Positions 51,649 through 61,500 are shown, counted from the stretch's first letter. The stretch is DNA of 64,000 bases from Streptomyces sp. DT2A-34 (GCF_030499515.1 NZ_JASTWJ010000001.1:5126001-5190000), one strand, 5' to 3'. Notes: a model not told the origin generated them from the letters alone. Made by a program: numbers and translations.

Positions 51649-52085
51649 CGCGAGTGCTCCCGTGCCGATTCCCTCGCGGCAATGAGCTGTGTGAACTGGA
51701 TGGAGTACAGCTCAACCTGCGCCGGGGTGAGCACGAGCACCGTCTCGCAGGCGCCGCCGTCTTTGTAGTGGACGGTTACGGGCAGCGCTGCCTGCTGGGC
51801 GCGGTGGTCGTAGATGGCGTCTCGCCGCATGGGCGTGACGTGCGTGACCGGGACCGGCACGGGGCGCAGGGTGGTCCCGTCCGACTTGGCATGCCAGTCT
51901 TCTCCCCCGCCCGGCGGGCGCAGGTGGTACGACGCCGAGGTGTCGCTCGGCAGGGCGACGCATACGCCGATCTTCCCGCCCTTGGCGAGGTCGAGTGCCA
52001 GGTCGCCGAGGCGGGGGTGGAACGGGGCGCCAGCGCTTAACTCAGCGCCACGAGCGGGAAGTTGCTTCGCGGTTCGTTCGGCCAT
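51645..52085 (-). CDS. Uncharacterised protein of the aaRS-like operon (B)
   Basis: 146 residues. A polar protein with PFHPRLGDLALDLAKGG, VCVALPSDTSASYHLRPPGGGEDWHA and a C-terminal helix (QVELYSIQFTQLIAARESA). It follows the regulator gene, which ends 55 bases away. Not recognised. Confidence 0.6.
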   Translation of the reverse strand: MAERTAKQLPARGAELSAGAPFHPRLGDLALDLAKGGKIGVCVALPSDTSASYHLRPPGGGEDWHAKSDGTTLRPVPVPVTHVTPMRRDAIYDHRAQQAALPVTVHYKDGGACETVLVLTPAQVELYSIQFTQLIAARESAREHSR

Positions 52086-52140
52086 GCCCCGAAGCTAGGA
52101 ATATCTCCAGGGCTGAATATGAACCGCAGGAATACGACCC

Positions 52141-53370
52141 TCACCCGTCGAGGTGGAAGCGGTTTGACATGCGGCGCAGCTTCTCGCGGGTGCTCGCCCG
52201 CTCGGCGTACACGATGCTGCGCAGGGTTGACCGGGCGATGGGGTGGTTGCGTACGAGCTGGGGGGCGATGCGCTCGGCCTTCTCCAGTTCCTTCAGCGCC
52301 TTGTCGCGGTTCCCGTCCCACAGCCAGGCCCGAGCCAGGTCCATGTGGTGGTGTCCCTGACGAGAGTTGGGAAGCGACTCGATCACTTCCTTGCTCGTGC
52401 GCCGGTTTATCGACAGCGCCTCGCGTTGCTCGTGCATCTCCAGGGCGACGCTGATCGCGTGGATCTGCACGTTGCCCGGCGAGAAGGTGAGGCTGTGGCG
52501 GTCGTAGACCGGAGGGCCGACGGTCTCCACCATCCGCTTGGCGGCAGCCCGCGCGTGCTTGATCCGGTCTTTCGCTTCGGCCTTGCGACCACCCCGCGCA
52601 GCCGAGACAGCCGCACGCAGTTGCAGGGACCCCCACGCCCGCACGGCCAGCGGCTCACCGCGGTCGTATTCCTGCTGCACGCTTCGGAGCGCTCGGTCAG
52701 ACAGGGCAATGGCGTCATCCCAGTCCGCCGTGGCCCACATGTCCCACACGCGCATCCAGTCGGCGACGGCAGGCATGACCGGGTCGCCCGACAGCCGCGC
52801 GGACCAAGCGGCCCGTTCACATGCCATGGCGACCAGCTCAGGGTGACCCAGGGCGTGCGCGGACGTGTGAGCGAACTTGCAGCACACCGCATAGATCGCG
52901 TACGCCTCTTCCCGCTCGTGGCCCGTGGCGACTTCGGCCAGGGCGCGCGTCTCACGGAAGAGGTCGGGGAGTACCTCCATGATGGCCGTGTTGGCCGCAG
53001 CATCGCGCAGGCGGTGCAGCCGAGTGGTTTCCTGCCACAGCTGACGAGCGGGCCGGGGTGTCCCGTCGAAGACGGGAGCGAGGTCGTAGCGGCGCAGTTC
53101 GCGCATGATCGCTGCGGCAGAGACCTGCCACTGGTTCTCGGCCGGAGAGCTGTTGTACGGCCGTCCGATCAAGTCGTTCGGGTGGACGTGCAGCTCCGAG
53201 GCGATCAGGTTGAGCAGGCCGACGCGATCCAGCTCGATGTGTCCGCGTTCCATCTTGGACACCCAGCCCTGGGTCTTGCCCAGGGCGGCAGCGAGATCAG
53301 CCTGAGTCATGCCGAGACGCAGTCGGGCGCGGCGTACGCGGTCGCCGATCTCTTCGGCTTCTTCCAGCAT
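52141..53370 (-). CDS. XRE-TPR transcriptional regulator
   Basis: 409 residues. XRE HTH (LGMTQADLAAALGKTQGWVSKMERG) at residues 19-60, then TPR-like helical repeats to the end, a class common in Streptomyces where it responds to peptides or small molecules. It heads the minus-strand cargo operon that ends with the aaRS-like/ASCH pair and is its probable regulator. It is divergent from the secreted-protein gene at 53813. Confidence 0.88.
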   Translation of the reverse strand: MLEEAEEIGDRVRRARLRLGMTQADLAAALGKTQGWVSKMERGHIELDRVGLLNLIASELHVHPNDLIGRPYNSSPAENQWQVSAAAIMRELRRYDLAPVFDGTPRPARQLWQETTRLHRLRDAAANTAIMEVLPDLFRETRALAEVATGHEREEAYAIYAVCCKFAHTSAHALGHPELVAMACERAAWSARLSGDPVMPAVADWMRVWDMWATADWDDAIALSDRALRSVQQEYDRGEPLAVRAWGSLQLRAAVSAARGGRKAEAKDRIKHARAAAKRMVETVGPPVYDRHSLTFSPGNVQIHAISVALEMHEQREALSINRRTSKEVIESLPNSRQGHHHMDLARAWLWDGNRDKALKELEKAERIAPQLVRNHPIARSTLRSIVYAERASTREKLRRMSNRFHLDG

Positions 53371-53812
53371 CAGCGCGCCCCCCTATCGGTAAGGCGCCGG
53401 CGGTCCAACAGGCGGCGAGGCATCGTGCTCCATCCGTCGAGGCTTCTCCCCTTGACGGTACCCAGACCGCCCGCTCCGTGTGGAGTGCCACAGGGCAGGA
53501 AGTGCCCAACACGAGCAAGGGCCGCCTGCACGGGACACCCGAGGACGCGACCACGACGGCACCAAGAAAGGAAACGACGGTGAACCGTGGCCGCCTCGTC
53601 AGCCGACTGCCCACAGTGACACCTGCGCCCTCAAGGAACCAAGACGCCTCCGTCTTCATCTGTGTCATTGCCGTTCCGCACGCGTTTTTGACTGCCCATC
53701 AGGTCATTCCTCAGATGTTGCTCAACTCCCTTTTCCTGTCGATCATGCACATGATGTGCTTCACCTCAACGTCAACCGACCTTCACATAGTTGACGCACC
53801 TGAGGGGGATTC

Positions 53813-54544
53813 ATGCGGAGACGATCTAGCGTGCTTGTCGGCGTTACCGGGCTGCTCCTGATGGCGACTACCGCGCCAGCGTTGGCGGCCGATGAGTCGA
53901 CCACCGGGACCAGCCAAGTGGCGCCGCCCGTCGTCACAGACGATGCGCCTGTCGAACCTGGAAGCTTGACCAGCGATCCGAGCGCAGGCGCCGTAACCGG
54001 GTCGGACAGTGGTGAAGCACTGGAGGAGGACGTCCCGATTCCGGGCGAGACCGAGGAAACCACCCTTCCCGAGCTTGAATATCCGGGCAAGCCCGGCGAC
54101 GAGCTGTACCCCGACGCAGCGGCTTGCGAGCCGGGCCAGTTCGTGGACATCACCAAGAACACTAAGAACACGATGTCGGTCAAGTACGCGACCTTCGTGA
54201 AGAACGATTTGAACCACTCAATCGACTTCAAGTTCACGTCAAAGAAGTCGGGTACAACGACCGTGGGTGCGTCCATCACCGTCAGCGGCTCGGTCAAGGT
54301 GATGTGGCTCGGCAAACTGGAAGTCGAGGTCAACGGCAACGTCAGTAAGAGCTGGACGTCTGAGCTCGGTGTCGAAGCCGGCGGCAAAGTGAAGGCCCAC
54401 TCAACCGTCAAGGGCGACTACGGCATCATGAAGGAGAACGTGTACGGCTACGTAGCGATGCAGTACAGCAACTGCCGGATCGGCGACAAGCAGTACATGA
54501 ACGTATGGGCTCCGTACCGCGAGGGCTGGCACATCCACAAGTGA
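53813..54544 (+). CDS. Secreted protein with aerolysin/ETX-MTX2-like strand pattern
   Basis: 243 residues. A signal peptide ends at PALAA. A 75-residue acidic, Pro/Ser/Thr-rich linker follows. The C-terminal 150 residues begin KNTKNTMSVKYATFVKND and continue with long alternating Ser/Thr/Lys/Val strands (SIDFKFTSKKSGTTTVGASI, then GKLEVEVNGNVSKSWTSELG), the pattern of the ETX/MTX2 and aerolysin insertion domain, with two Cys only. Pore-forming or surface-binding function is plausible but not shown. A lipoprotein follows 75 bases downstream on the same strand. Confidence 0.7.
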   Translation: MRRRSSVLVGVTGLLLMATTAPALAADESTTGTSQVAPPVVTDDAPVEPGSLTSDPSAGAVTGSDSGEALEEDVPIPGETEETTLPELEYPGKPGDELYPDAAACEPGQFVDITKNTKNTMSVKYATFVKNDLNHSIDFKFTSKKSGTTTVGASITVSGSVKVMWLGKLEVEVNGNVSKSWTSELGVEAGGKVKAHSTVKGDYGIMKENVYGYVAMQYSNCRIGDKQYMNVWAPYREGWHIHK

Positions 54545-54619
54545 TGGTTACACCACAGTTGTGCGCCTTGTCGTGATCGGCGGCACCAGGCGCATCCCAA
54601 CCACCTAAGGAGTCATCGC

Positions 54620-55075
54620 GTGCGCCGACATCTTGCCGCGCCGGTCCTGCTCGCCCTCCTGCTCTCGGCGTGCGCCGCTAATGATGGCGATGTCAACTCG
54701 AAGGCCTCGGCGTCTTCGCCCCCGAGCACTGCGGCGGCGAACGCCAAGCAGGCATCAGAGGACGCCCTGGCTCTACCGGAGAAGCCCGACTTCCTTCTTC
54801 CGGTGACCAAAGGCACGGACAGTCGCGCTTTGCCCGCGTTCACACCGTCCGAAAACGTCTACACCATCCACGCTCGCTGCAAGGGCAAGGGCACCGTGAC
54901 GATTCAGTACGGGCCCAAGGATTCAGATCCTTCCAAGATCGCGTGTGGGGGTCCTGTCACCATCGGCCGTGTGTACACCGCGCCCAACGAGCGGAAGCAC
55001 CTGTCCGTAAAGGTCGACGGCACCGATGTGCACTGGTCCGTGGCCGTCCTGTCTGGCACCCACGCCATGCGATGA
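54620..55075 (+). CDS. Lipoprotein, partner of the secreted protein
   Basis: 151 residues from GTG at 54620 (AAGGAG upstream). Lipobox LLLSAC at residues 14-19. The mature part is a flexible Ala/Ser linker and a compact beta-rich domain with two Cys (ARCKGKGTV, KIACGGPV). The position directly after a putative toxin suggests an immunity or docking protein (inference). A terminator stem follows at 55091-55125. Confidence 0.7.
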   Translation: MRRHLAAPVLLALLLSACAANDGDVNSKASASSPPSTAAANAKQASEDALALPEKPDFLLPVTKGTDSRALPAFTPSENVYTIHARCKGKGTVTIQYGPKDSDPSKIACGGPVTIGRVYTAPNERKHLSVKVDGTDVHWSVAVLSGTHAMR

Positions 55076-55090
55076 CAGCATGCAAACGAG

Positions 55091-55125
55091 CTGAGTGTCC
55101 CCCGCGTATGTCGGGGGACACTCAG
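55091..55125. terminator. Terminator between the lipoprotein and thiC fragment
   Basis: A 14-bp perfect stem, 55091-55104 with 55112-55125, serving converging transcripts. Confidence 0.75.
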
Positions 55126-55137
55126 CCGGCCAGAAGA

Positions 55138-55347
55138 TCACTCCGCAATTGGTAGGTACACCCGGTTCCCCTGAGCGGCGAACTCGGCGGACTTGGCCAT
55201 CATGCCCGCCCGGACCTCATCGTCGCTGGTCACAGCCGCATCAGGGCCGAATCGCTCTGTGATGCTTCTGCTGATCTTCATCGAGGAGAACTTCGACCCG
55301 CACATGAAGCAGCCGCGGGTCGGTCGGAAGTGTCTCGCCGTGGGACT
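55138..55347 (-). pseudogene. thiC: 3' fragment of thiC (phosphomethylpyrimidine synthase)
   Basis: The last 70 codons read CFMCGSKFSSMKISRSI and, near the end, AEFAAQGNRVYLPIAE. This is the C-terminus of ThiC, which holds the CX2CX4C Fe-S motif; here the third Cys is Ser. Everything upstream is missing, and the frame runs into non-ThiC sequence. ThiC makes the pyrimidine part of thiamine. The piece sits 170 bases inside attR, so it looks like DNA picked up during an excision or recombination event. Confidence 0.82.
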
Positions 55348-55413
55348 CCCGTGCAGTGCCCGGGTCCAGCAGGAGCAAGGGCACCCTTGCCCGGACACCC
55401 CAAAGCTCGACCA

Positions 55414-55435
55414 TGACGGCAACCCTGACGGCAAC
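55414..55435 (+). repeat. Two arm-type repeats TGACGGCAAC near attR
   Basis: Copies at 55414-55423 and 55426-55435, matching 40093-40102 near attL and the pair at 20800/20812 in element 1. Probably Int or Xis arm sites. Confidence 0.6.
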
Positions 55436-55519
55436 GACGGCACACAGAGACCGTTGATCACGACCACCAGCGATCAGCCCGGAGGAAGGCGGAGCCCTCT
55501 CCCAACCGCCTGCCCGATC

Positions 55520-55563
55520 CTACGGATCAGAAGGTTGCAGGTTCGAATCCTGCCGAGTGCACA
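55520..55563 (+). repeat. attR core of element 2
   Basis: 44 bases identical to 39986-40029. The sequence before it is not tRNA, so only the 3' half of tRNA-Arg is present. A terminator stem (55567-55580 with 55585-55599) follows. Confidence 0.93.
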
Positions 55564-55738
55564 CAGGCAAGGAGCCCGGAGAGATCCGGGGCTCCTTGCG
55601 TTTCTGGGGCCTTACAGCAGCGAAGTACAGCAACCGGCTGAAGCCCGAGTGCCACCGAGCCCGCCGCTAGGGTGTCCACGCATGTCGCACATCGACAGGG
55701 GAGTCGAGGGATCCGTGCGACGTCTGGGAGGGGCGTTC

Positions 55739-56387
55739 ATGAAGGTCAAGGCTGGAAGAGCAGTGGTCACGGGGGTGCTGTTCGCCGCGATCGTGGGGTG
55801 CGGTGCCGAGAACACAGAATCAACGGCAACGGAGCATAAAACGGCTTCTGCTTCTCCAGCGGCGTCATCGGCACAGGAGCGCCTCTCCTCCGAGGATCTG
55901 CAGCGCCGGTGGTGGACCTGGGCGGCCTCGGAGCCGGAGGGGACGAATCCCGTCGCCGATCAGGATGGGAGCTCGTGCGGGCGCAACCAGGCACCAGACG
56001 TCTGGTTCTTGGCGGGCTCCTTCGGCGGGCAGGTCAAGCGGTCGTGCAGCATCCCCGGTGGAGTGCCTCTCGCGTTCCCCTTGGTGAACCTCATTAGGGG
56101 AGCCCTCGGACTGCGCGGCCTTCATGGATGCGGCCGAGGGGACCGCGGTGCTGGACGGTAAGGAACTCGACCCGGAAGAACACCGGGGGGTGACGATCTC
56201 CGTGCGGGGCGCTGCGGACAACCCTGTCACCCAATCCGCAGGAACGTTCACGGCTACCGGTTGTGGGCTGTGGGTTCAGATGCAGCCGTTGGACCCCGGG
56301 CAACACACCCTGTTGATCCGGGGTGAGTCCGGCGATTTCTCTCTCGGGGTCGACTACTCCCTCAGCGTCGAGGACGTATCGAAGTAG
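55739..56387 (+). pseudogene. Secreted lipoprotein gene with a one-base insertion
   Basis: From ATG 55739 a lipoprotein signal (VVTGVLFAAIVGC) leads to SSEDLQRRWWTWAASEPEGTNP and GVPLAFPLVNLI. Then the frame fails. The continuation (SDCAAFMDAAEGTAVLDGKEL to VEDVSK) is in the next frame. Removing the A at 56096 gives one uninterrupted protein of about 215 residues. Family unknown; recent inactivation or a sequencing error. Confidence 0.8.
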
Positions 56388-56391
56388 CCCG

Positions 56392-56480
56392 AAGGACGCG
56401 GCGGCGCGCACATCTTCCTCGGCCGCTTCGGCGTACACCTCCGACGTGATGGCGATCTGCGAGTGCTGGTGTTTCTGGGC
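56392..56480 (-). pseudogene. C-terminal fragment of a tyrosine integrase
   Basis: About 30 codons read QKHQHSQIAITSEVYAEAAE and then DVRAAASFGLL. This resembles the LGHSS-x-x-T-x-x-Y end of phage-type integrases, including the Tyr. No start and no stop in frame. It is downstream of element 2, so it is possibly a scar of another insertion near the tRNA-Arg site. Confidence 0.4.
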
Positions 56481-56482
56481 CG

Positions 56483-56926
56483 TCAGCGTCTCTTGAACTC
56501 CACTGGTCCCGCGTTCATCGCGATGGTTCCGTCCGGGTGGAGGACGGGGCGGCGTTCGGTCATGCGGGCGCTGTAGGCCTCGATGTGGTGGATCGCTGCT
56601 CCGTCGGGCGCGGTGAAGTCGACGAGGGCGATGGCCACCCGGTAGCGGGTCTTGGTGTTCTCGAAGAGTGGGACGGTGACGGTGGAGCCGCGTCCGTCCG
56701 TGATGACGACCTTTGCGCCGAAGCTGCGGAAGGAACCGAAGCCGTTGCTGAGTGCGGAGTATGCACAGAGGAGGACGTAGCCCTGCTGGTCGGGGCGGAC
56801 GATGCGAAGTGACTCGCGCCCCGGGACTCGCGCATCGCCGTCGAGGCGAATGCAGGGGCGGGTCTTCGCCGAGCCGAGGCGCTTGGAGTAGATGACGTCG
56901 GCGCCTTTGCCCTGAGCTTCACCCAA
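56483..56926 (-). CDS. Hypothetical protein (possible TerD-type or stress protein C-terminal part)
   Basis: 147 residues. It reads QQGYVLLCAYSALSNGFGSF, then FENTKTRYRVAIALVDFTAPDG, and ends IAMNAGPVEFKRR. The IHHIEAYSARMTERRPVLHPDG end resembles TerD-like or related stress proteins, but the calcium-binding motifs of TerD are not clear. The start may be further upstream and lost. The gap 56927-57275 holds no gene that I can support. Confidence 0.5.
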   Translation of the reverse strand: MGEAQGKGADVIYSKRLGSAKTRPCIRLDGDARVPGRESLRIVRPDQQGYVLLCAYSALSNGFGSFRSFGAKVVITDGRGSTVTVPLFENTKTRYRVAIALVDFTAPDGAAIHHIEAYSARMTERRPVLHPDGTIAMNAGPVEFKRR

Positions 56927-57275
56927 GCATGACGGGGCGGCGCGATGTCGCGGACCTCGCGAGCGGGGAGGACTGCGTGGGGACCACTTGAAGACGGCTG
57001 GTGTGGCCCGCCACCTTGATCACCTGCGCGGCCGGCTCGTCCGGGTCGGGGGCCTGAGCGTCGCCGACGGGTCGGCGACCCTCTTCAGCCCGTCCTCCGA
57101 GTTCTTGCGGAGCGGCATATGCGCCGCCTGCACGGCACCCCGGTGACGGGCGTTCAGCGCACGGCGATCACAAGCGGCGGTGCGGGCCCGATGACGCCCC
57201 GTGTTCGGGTCCTCCCCACCTGCTTGCGAACAAACGTATTTGTGTCATGTGTTCGGCTCCCCATAGCTTCCGCGC

Positions 57276-58550
57276 ATGACCATGTCACGAAGAACGATCA
57301 CCAAGGGCATAGCCGCCGCCCCCTTCGCCGCAGCCGCCGGCACTGTGCTCGCGACTCCCGCCCACGCGGCCACCATTGACGCCGGCCAGTTCTCGCTCGC
57401 CAGCCGCTCCTCCAACAGCCACGGCGAATTCGCCGCCCTCACCGCCGGGTTGGCGACCAAGCTCACCGAGGTGGACGCGACCGCCGTCCTCGCCGACACC
57501 AACCGCAGCGCCACCCGGCTCACCAGCGCCCCCAGTACGGCCGAGGCGTTTCAGGCCGGCTTCGCCTTCGACCCCGACGACCAGGCGGTCGACTACTGGA
57601 TTCCGCAGGGCGTCACCACCAGCGCCGACGCCTACGGCAACGGGCTCTACCCGGAGGGCGGCAGCAACAAGGTCGTTCTCGTCTCCTGGTACTTCGAGAC
57701 GAACCCCGACGGTGAGGACGCGGACGAGTACGCGCTCGACAAGGGCCTGCGGCTCACCTTCGTCGACTACAACACCCCCACCGCGCCGACGTATCGGCAT
57801 GTGTTGCTCGTCGAGCCCGTCAGGACCAGCACCGGCGAGTACTCCTTCAACCCCATCCGCAAGCACGCGGGCGGGATCATGTGGTACGGCAACCTGCTGT
57901 ACGTCGTCGACACGTACAAGGGGCTGCGGGTCTTCGACCTGAACACCCTTTTCACGGTCGCCACCGGTGAGAAGGACGTGTGCGGTCTGCACACCGACGG
58001 CGCGTACTACGGCTACGGCTACCAGTACGTCCTGCCGCAGAGCCACGCCTACGACAACGCCGGGAAGTACCTGCGCTACACGACCATCGGCCTCGACCGC
58101 GCCAGCACGCCGGACAGCTTCGTCGTCAGCGAGTACTCCCTCTCCGGCACCGTCAGCTACACCGACGGCACCTTCAACGGCACGGGCGCGCCCACCACCA
58201 CGCCCAAGGTGGTCCGTTGGGAGCTCGACTACACCGACCGGCACCCGGGCTCGCTCACCGCCAAGGAGGCCGTGACCGTCGCCCAGCAGAAGATCCAGGG
58301 CGTTGTCTCCCGCAACAGCAAGCACTACCTCGCGGCCAGCGCCGGACCGTCCACCAAGGGCACCCTGCGCACCTTCACGTCCGGAGCCTCGACCGCGAGC
58401 GTCGTCTGTGACCTGGCCATCGGTTGTGAGGACCTCAGCTACCACAGCAGCGGGGCGTCCGGCTGGGCCTTCGCCGAGTCCGTGATCTGGAACGTCAGCG
58501 AATACACCGGCAAGCGGTACGTCTACGCCGTGCGCGCCGACGGTTCCTAG
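57276..58550 (+). CDS. Secreted protein with twin-arginine-type signal, probably beta-propeller
   Basis: 424 residues. The signal MSRRTITKGIAAAPFAAAAG has an RR pair and ends at AHAA. The mature part has repeated short beta segments (YWIPQGVTTS, VVLVSWYF, GIMWYGNLLYVVDTYKGLRVFDL, WELDYTDR, WNVSEYTGKRYVYAV), typical of a six- or seven-bladed secreted propeller. Enzymatic role unknown. It is convergent with the phosphatase gene. Confidence 0.75.
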   Translation: MTMSRRTITKGIAAAPFAAAAGTVLATPAHAATIDAGQFSLASRSSNSHGEFAALTAGLATKLTEVDATAVLADTNRSATRLTSAPSTAEAFQAGFAFDPDDQAVDYWIPQGVTTSADAYGNGLYPEGGSNKVVLVSWYFETNPDGEDADEYALDKGLRLTFVDYNTPTAPTYRHVLLVEPVRTSTGEYSFNPIRKHAGGIMWYGNLLYVVDTYKGLRVFDLNTLFTVATGEKDVCGLHTDGAYYGYGYQYVLPQSHAYDNAGKYLRYTTIGLDRASTPDSFVVSEYSLSGTVSYTDGTFNGTGAPTTTPKVVRWELDYTDRHPGSLTAKEAVTVAQQKIQGVVSRNSKHYLAASAGPSTKGTLRTFTSGASTASVVCDLAIGCEDLSYHSSGASGWAFAESVIWNVSEYTGKRYVYAVRADGS

Positions 58551-58594
58551 TCACCGGGGCCCTGGAGTGGTCCAGGGCCTCTCCGCCGTCGTAC

Positions 58595-61500
58595 CTAGAG
58601 CTCCTGCTCCCCGAACGCCAGCGCGTCCAAGTCGCCGTCGAAGTCCTCCCCCAGGCCCGCCAGGCCCAGGAACATCCGCTCCAGCGCGTGGTCGGACGGC
58701 CGTTCGTCGTCGGTCGGGTCCGGCGTCGTGCGGAGGGGCTGTTCCGTCCAGATGCACTTGCCCGTGGGGGTGTAGCGCGTCCCCCAGCGCTGGGAGAGCG
58801 CGGTGACCAGTTGCAGGCCCCGGCCCCCTTCGTCGGTGTCCGTCGCCCGGCGGATGCGTGGCATCGTCAGGCTGCCGTCGAAGACCTCGCAGATCAGGTC
58901 GGCGCCGTGGAGGAGCCGTAGGCGCAGGGGGCCCTTGGCGTGGCGGATGACGTTGCCTATGAGTTCGCTGGCCAGGAGTTCGGTGGTGGGGGTCAGGGCC
59001 TGGAGGCCCCAGGCCGCCAGCTGGTCGCGGATCAGGCTGCGGGCTTGGCCGGCTGCCCGGGGGTCGTCGGGGAGGGGCCAGGAGGCGATGCGGGAGGAGG
59101 GCAGGGCGTGCAGGCGGGCCAGGAGGAAGGCCGCGTCGTCGGCCGCCTGCTGGTCGGCGGGGAGGAGGGCGGAGGTGACCCGCTCGCAGAGGTGCTCCAG
59201 GTCCTTCGCGGTGCCGTCCGCGTGCGAGGTCCGCAGGACTTCGGCGAGGGCCGCCATGCCCTCGTCCATCTCGCGCTTCGACGACTCGACCAGGCCGTCG
59301 GTGTACAGGGCCAGCACGCTGCCTTCGGGGACCGGGATCTCGGTCGTCTCGAAGGGGGGTTCCGCCGCGCCCAGGGGCGGATCGGCCGCCAGGGCCGGGA
59401 ACAGTACGGTGCCGTCGGGGTGGAGCAGGGCGGGCGGCGGGTGGCCCGCCCTCGCTATGGAGCAGACGCGTGTCGTGGGGTCGTACAGCGCGTACAGACA
59501 CGTCACGTACGACTCCTCGCCCATGGCGCCGACGATGTCGTTGAGGTGGCTCATGATCTCGTCGGGGGGCAGTTCGAGGTCGGCCAGGGTGTGGAGCGCC
59601 GTGCGCAGGCGGCCCATCGTCGCGGCCTCCGGCAGGCCGTGGCCCATGACGTCGCCGACGACGAGGGCCACCTGGCCGCCCGACAGCGGGATGATGTCGT
59701 ACCAGTCGCCGCCCACGTCCATGCCCTGGCCGGCGGGCAGGTAGCGGGCCGCTGCCGTGCAGGCGGGGACGGTGGGCAGGTCGCGAGGGAGCAGGCTGCG
59801 CTGGAGTTCGCGGGACCGGGTGTGCTCGGCGTCGAAGAGGCGGGCCCGGTCCAGGGCCTGGGCCACCAGGGCGCTGGTCGCGGTGAGAAGGGTGCGTTCC
59901 TCGTCGGTGAGGCGGCGGGGGTGGTCGAAGGTGACCGCGCAGATGCCGAAGGTGTGGCCCGAGGCCGTCAGGGGGAGCAATGCCCAGGCCTGCTTGCCGG
60001 CGCGGGCCGGGAGGTCCGCGAGTTCGGGGTAGCGGGCGGCGAACTCGCGGGGGGAGGAGAGGAACAGCGGGGCGCCGGCCACTATCGCGTCCCAGAGCGG
60101 GCTGGGTTCCGTGCGTTCGCGGCCGTCCAGTAGCGCGAGGATGTCCTCCGGGTAGCCGACCGAGCCCACGGTGTGCAGGCGGTCGCACTCCACCGTCTGC
60201 ACCACCAGTCCCGTCGCCTCGAACGGGGGCAGCACCCGGCGGGCGACCGCGTCCACCACGTCCTTCGAGGTCGTCGCCTTGGCGAGCGCGGCCGTCAACT
60301 CCCCTATCCGCGCCGCCCGTTCGGCGGCCGCGTGCTCGGCTGAGCGGCGGTCCTCCTCCAGGCGCCGCTTCTCGGTGACGTCCGTGAAGTAGATGGTGCG
60401 GCCGTCGGGGCCCGGCACCAGCCGCAGGTGGCACAGGCGCCCGTTCGGCAGCCGTACGTCGAAACCGACCGACTTCTCCGCGGCCGCGGCCTGCCGGCAG
60501 CGGATCTCCAGGCCGGGCACCTGCTGTGCGGTGGGCAGGTCCCACAGCAGGCATCCGAAGAGCTCCTCCTCGGAGTAGCCCAGGGTGCGTTCCGCCTCCA
60601 GGTTGGCGAAGGTGATCCGCCAGTCGTCGTCCACCGCGAGGAAGCCGTCGCTCATGTGGCGCAGGGCCCGGCCGAGCGCGTCCCGGGCGGAACGGGGCTC
60701 GTCGCTGTCCCAGCCCACGCCGATCATCCGGAGGGGCTCGCCATGGTCGTCGTACGTCGCCCTGCCGCGGGCCTGGGTCCAGCCCCAGCCGCCGTCCAGT
60801 TTCCGTACCCGGTACTCGGCCTCGAAGACGCCGCCCTCTCGGATCGCCCGGTCCGCCGCCGCCAGTGTCGGCGCGAGGTCGTCGGGGTGGACGCACCGCA
60901 TCCAGTCGTCGACCTTGCCGGTGAAGTCCTGCGGCCGGGTGCCGTAGAGCCCCAAAGCCGCCTCGTCCCAGATCAGGTCGCCGGTGCGGATGTTCCAGTC
61001 CCAGGAGCCGACGCTGACCTCCTTCAGCGCCTGGCGCACGCGCTCGCTGCTCGGCGCGTCCAGCTGCGAGGGACCCGTCGGTGGCCGTGCGTGGACCATA
61101 CGGTCCTGCGCCCACGCGATCACCGCCCGAAGGAACTCCCAGTGTTCGGGGGCCGGTTCGCCGCCGTCGCCCATCAGGACGCTGAGCGCGCCGGTGGTGC
61201 GGTTGCCGCTGTACATCGGTAAGGCGGCGAGGCCGGTGCCGGGCCACTCGGCGTCCGGGGTGTGCGGAGTGCTCAGGGCATGCGGGGTGCTCGGGGCATG
61301 CGGGGTGCTCGGGGCATGCGAAGTACTCAGGACATCCTGGATGCTCAGGGCATTCGGGCAAAGGGTGACTGTGGCCTGCTCGGTCGGCTTCAGCGGTACC
61401 CACACCCCACTGCCCTCGTGCAGTGCACGGGCAGGGGCCAGCGGACCTTCCTGGTCGATGATCTCCCAGTCGCGGGTGAGGGCCGCGGGGAGCCCGGCCG

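Larger units (their letters stand above)
39986..55563. mobile_element. Element 2: apparently intact AICE in tRNA-Arg(ACG)
   Basis: It has a 44-bp att repeat (39986-40029 and 55520-55563) and is 15,534 bp per unit. The backbone on the minus strand reads traB, small gene, spdB, rep, xis, int, with the GntR repressor divergent. This is the classic pSAM2-type plan, with Int next to the tRNA end. All backbone genes read through. The region 48.3-55.3 kb is accessory: aaRS-like/ASCH operon, XRE-TPR regulator, secreted ETX/MTX2-like protein plus lipoprotein, thiC fragment. Confidence 0.92.

Noticed and set aside
53580..53861. A possible 93-residue ORF before the secreted protein gene
   Set aside because: There is an AAGGAA-like RBS before a GTG, but the product is low-complexity with no family, and it overlaps the start of the next gene. 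It may be the leader region.
58551..61403. A 950-codon minus-strand frame overlapping the SpoIIE phosphatase in another frame
   Set aside because: Arg/Pro/Gly/His-rich shadow of the real phosphatase frame; no motif in it.
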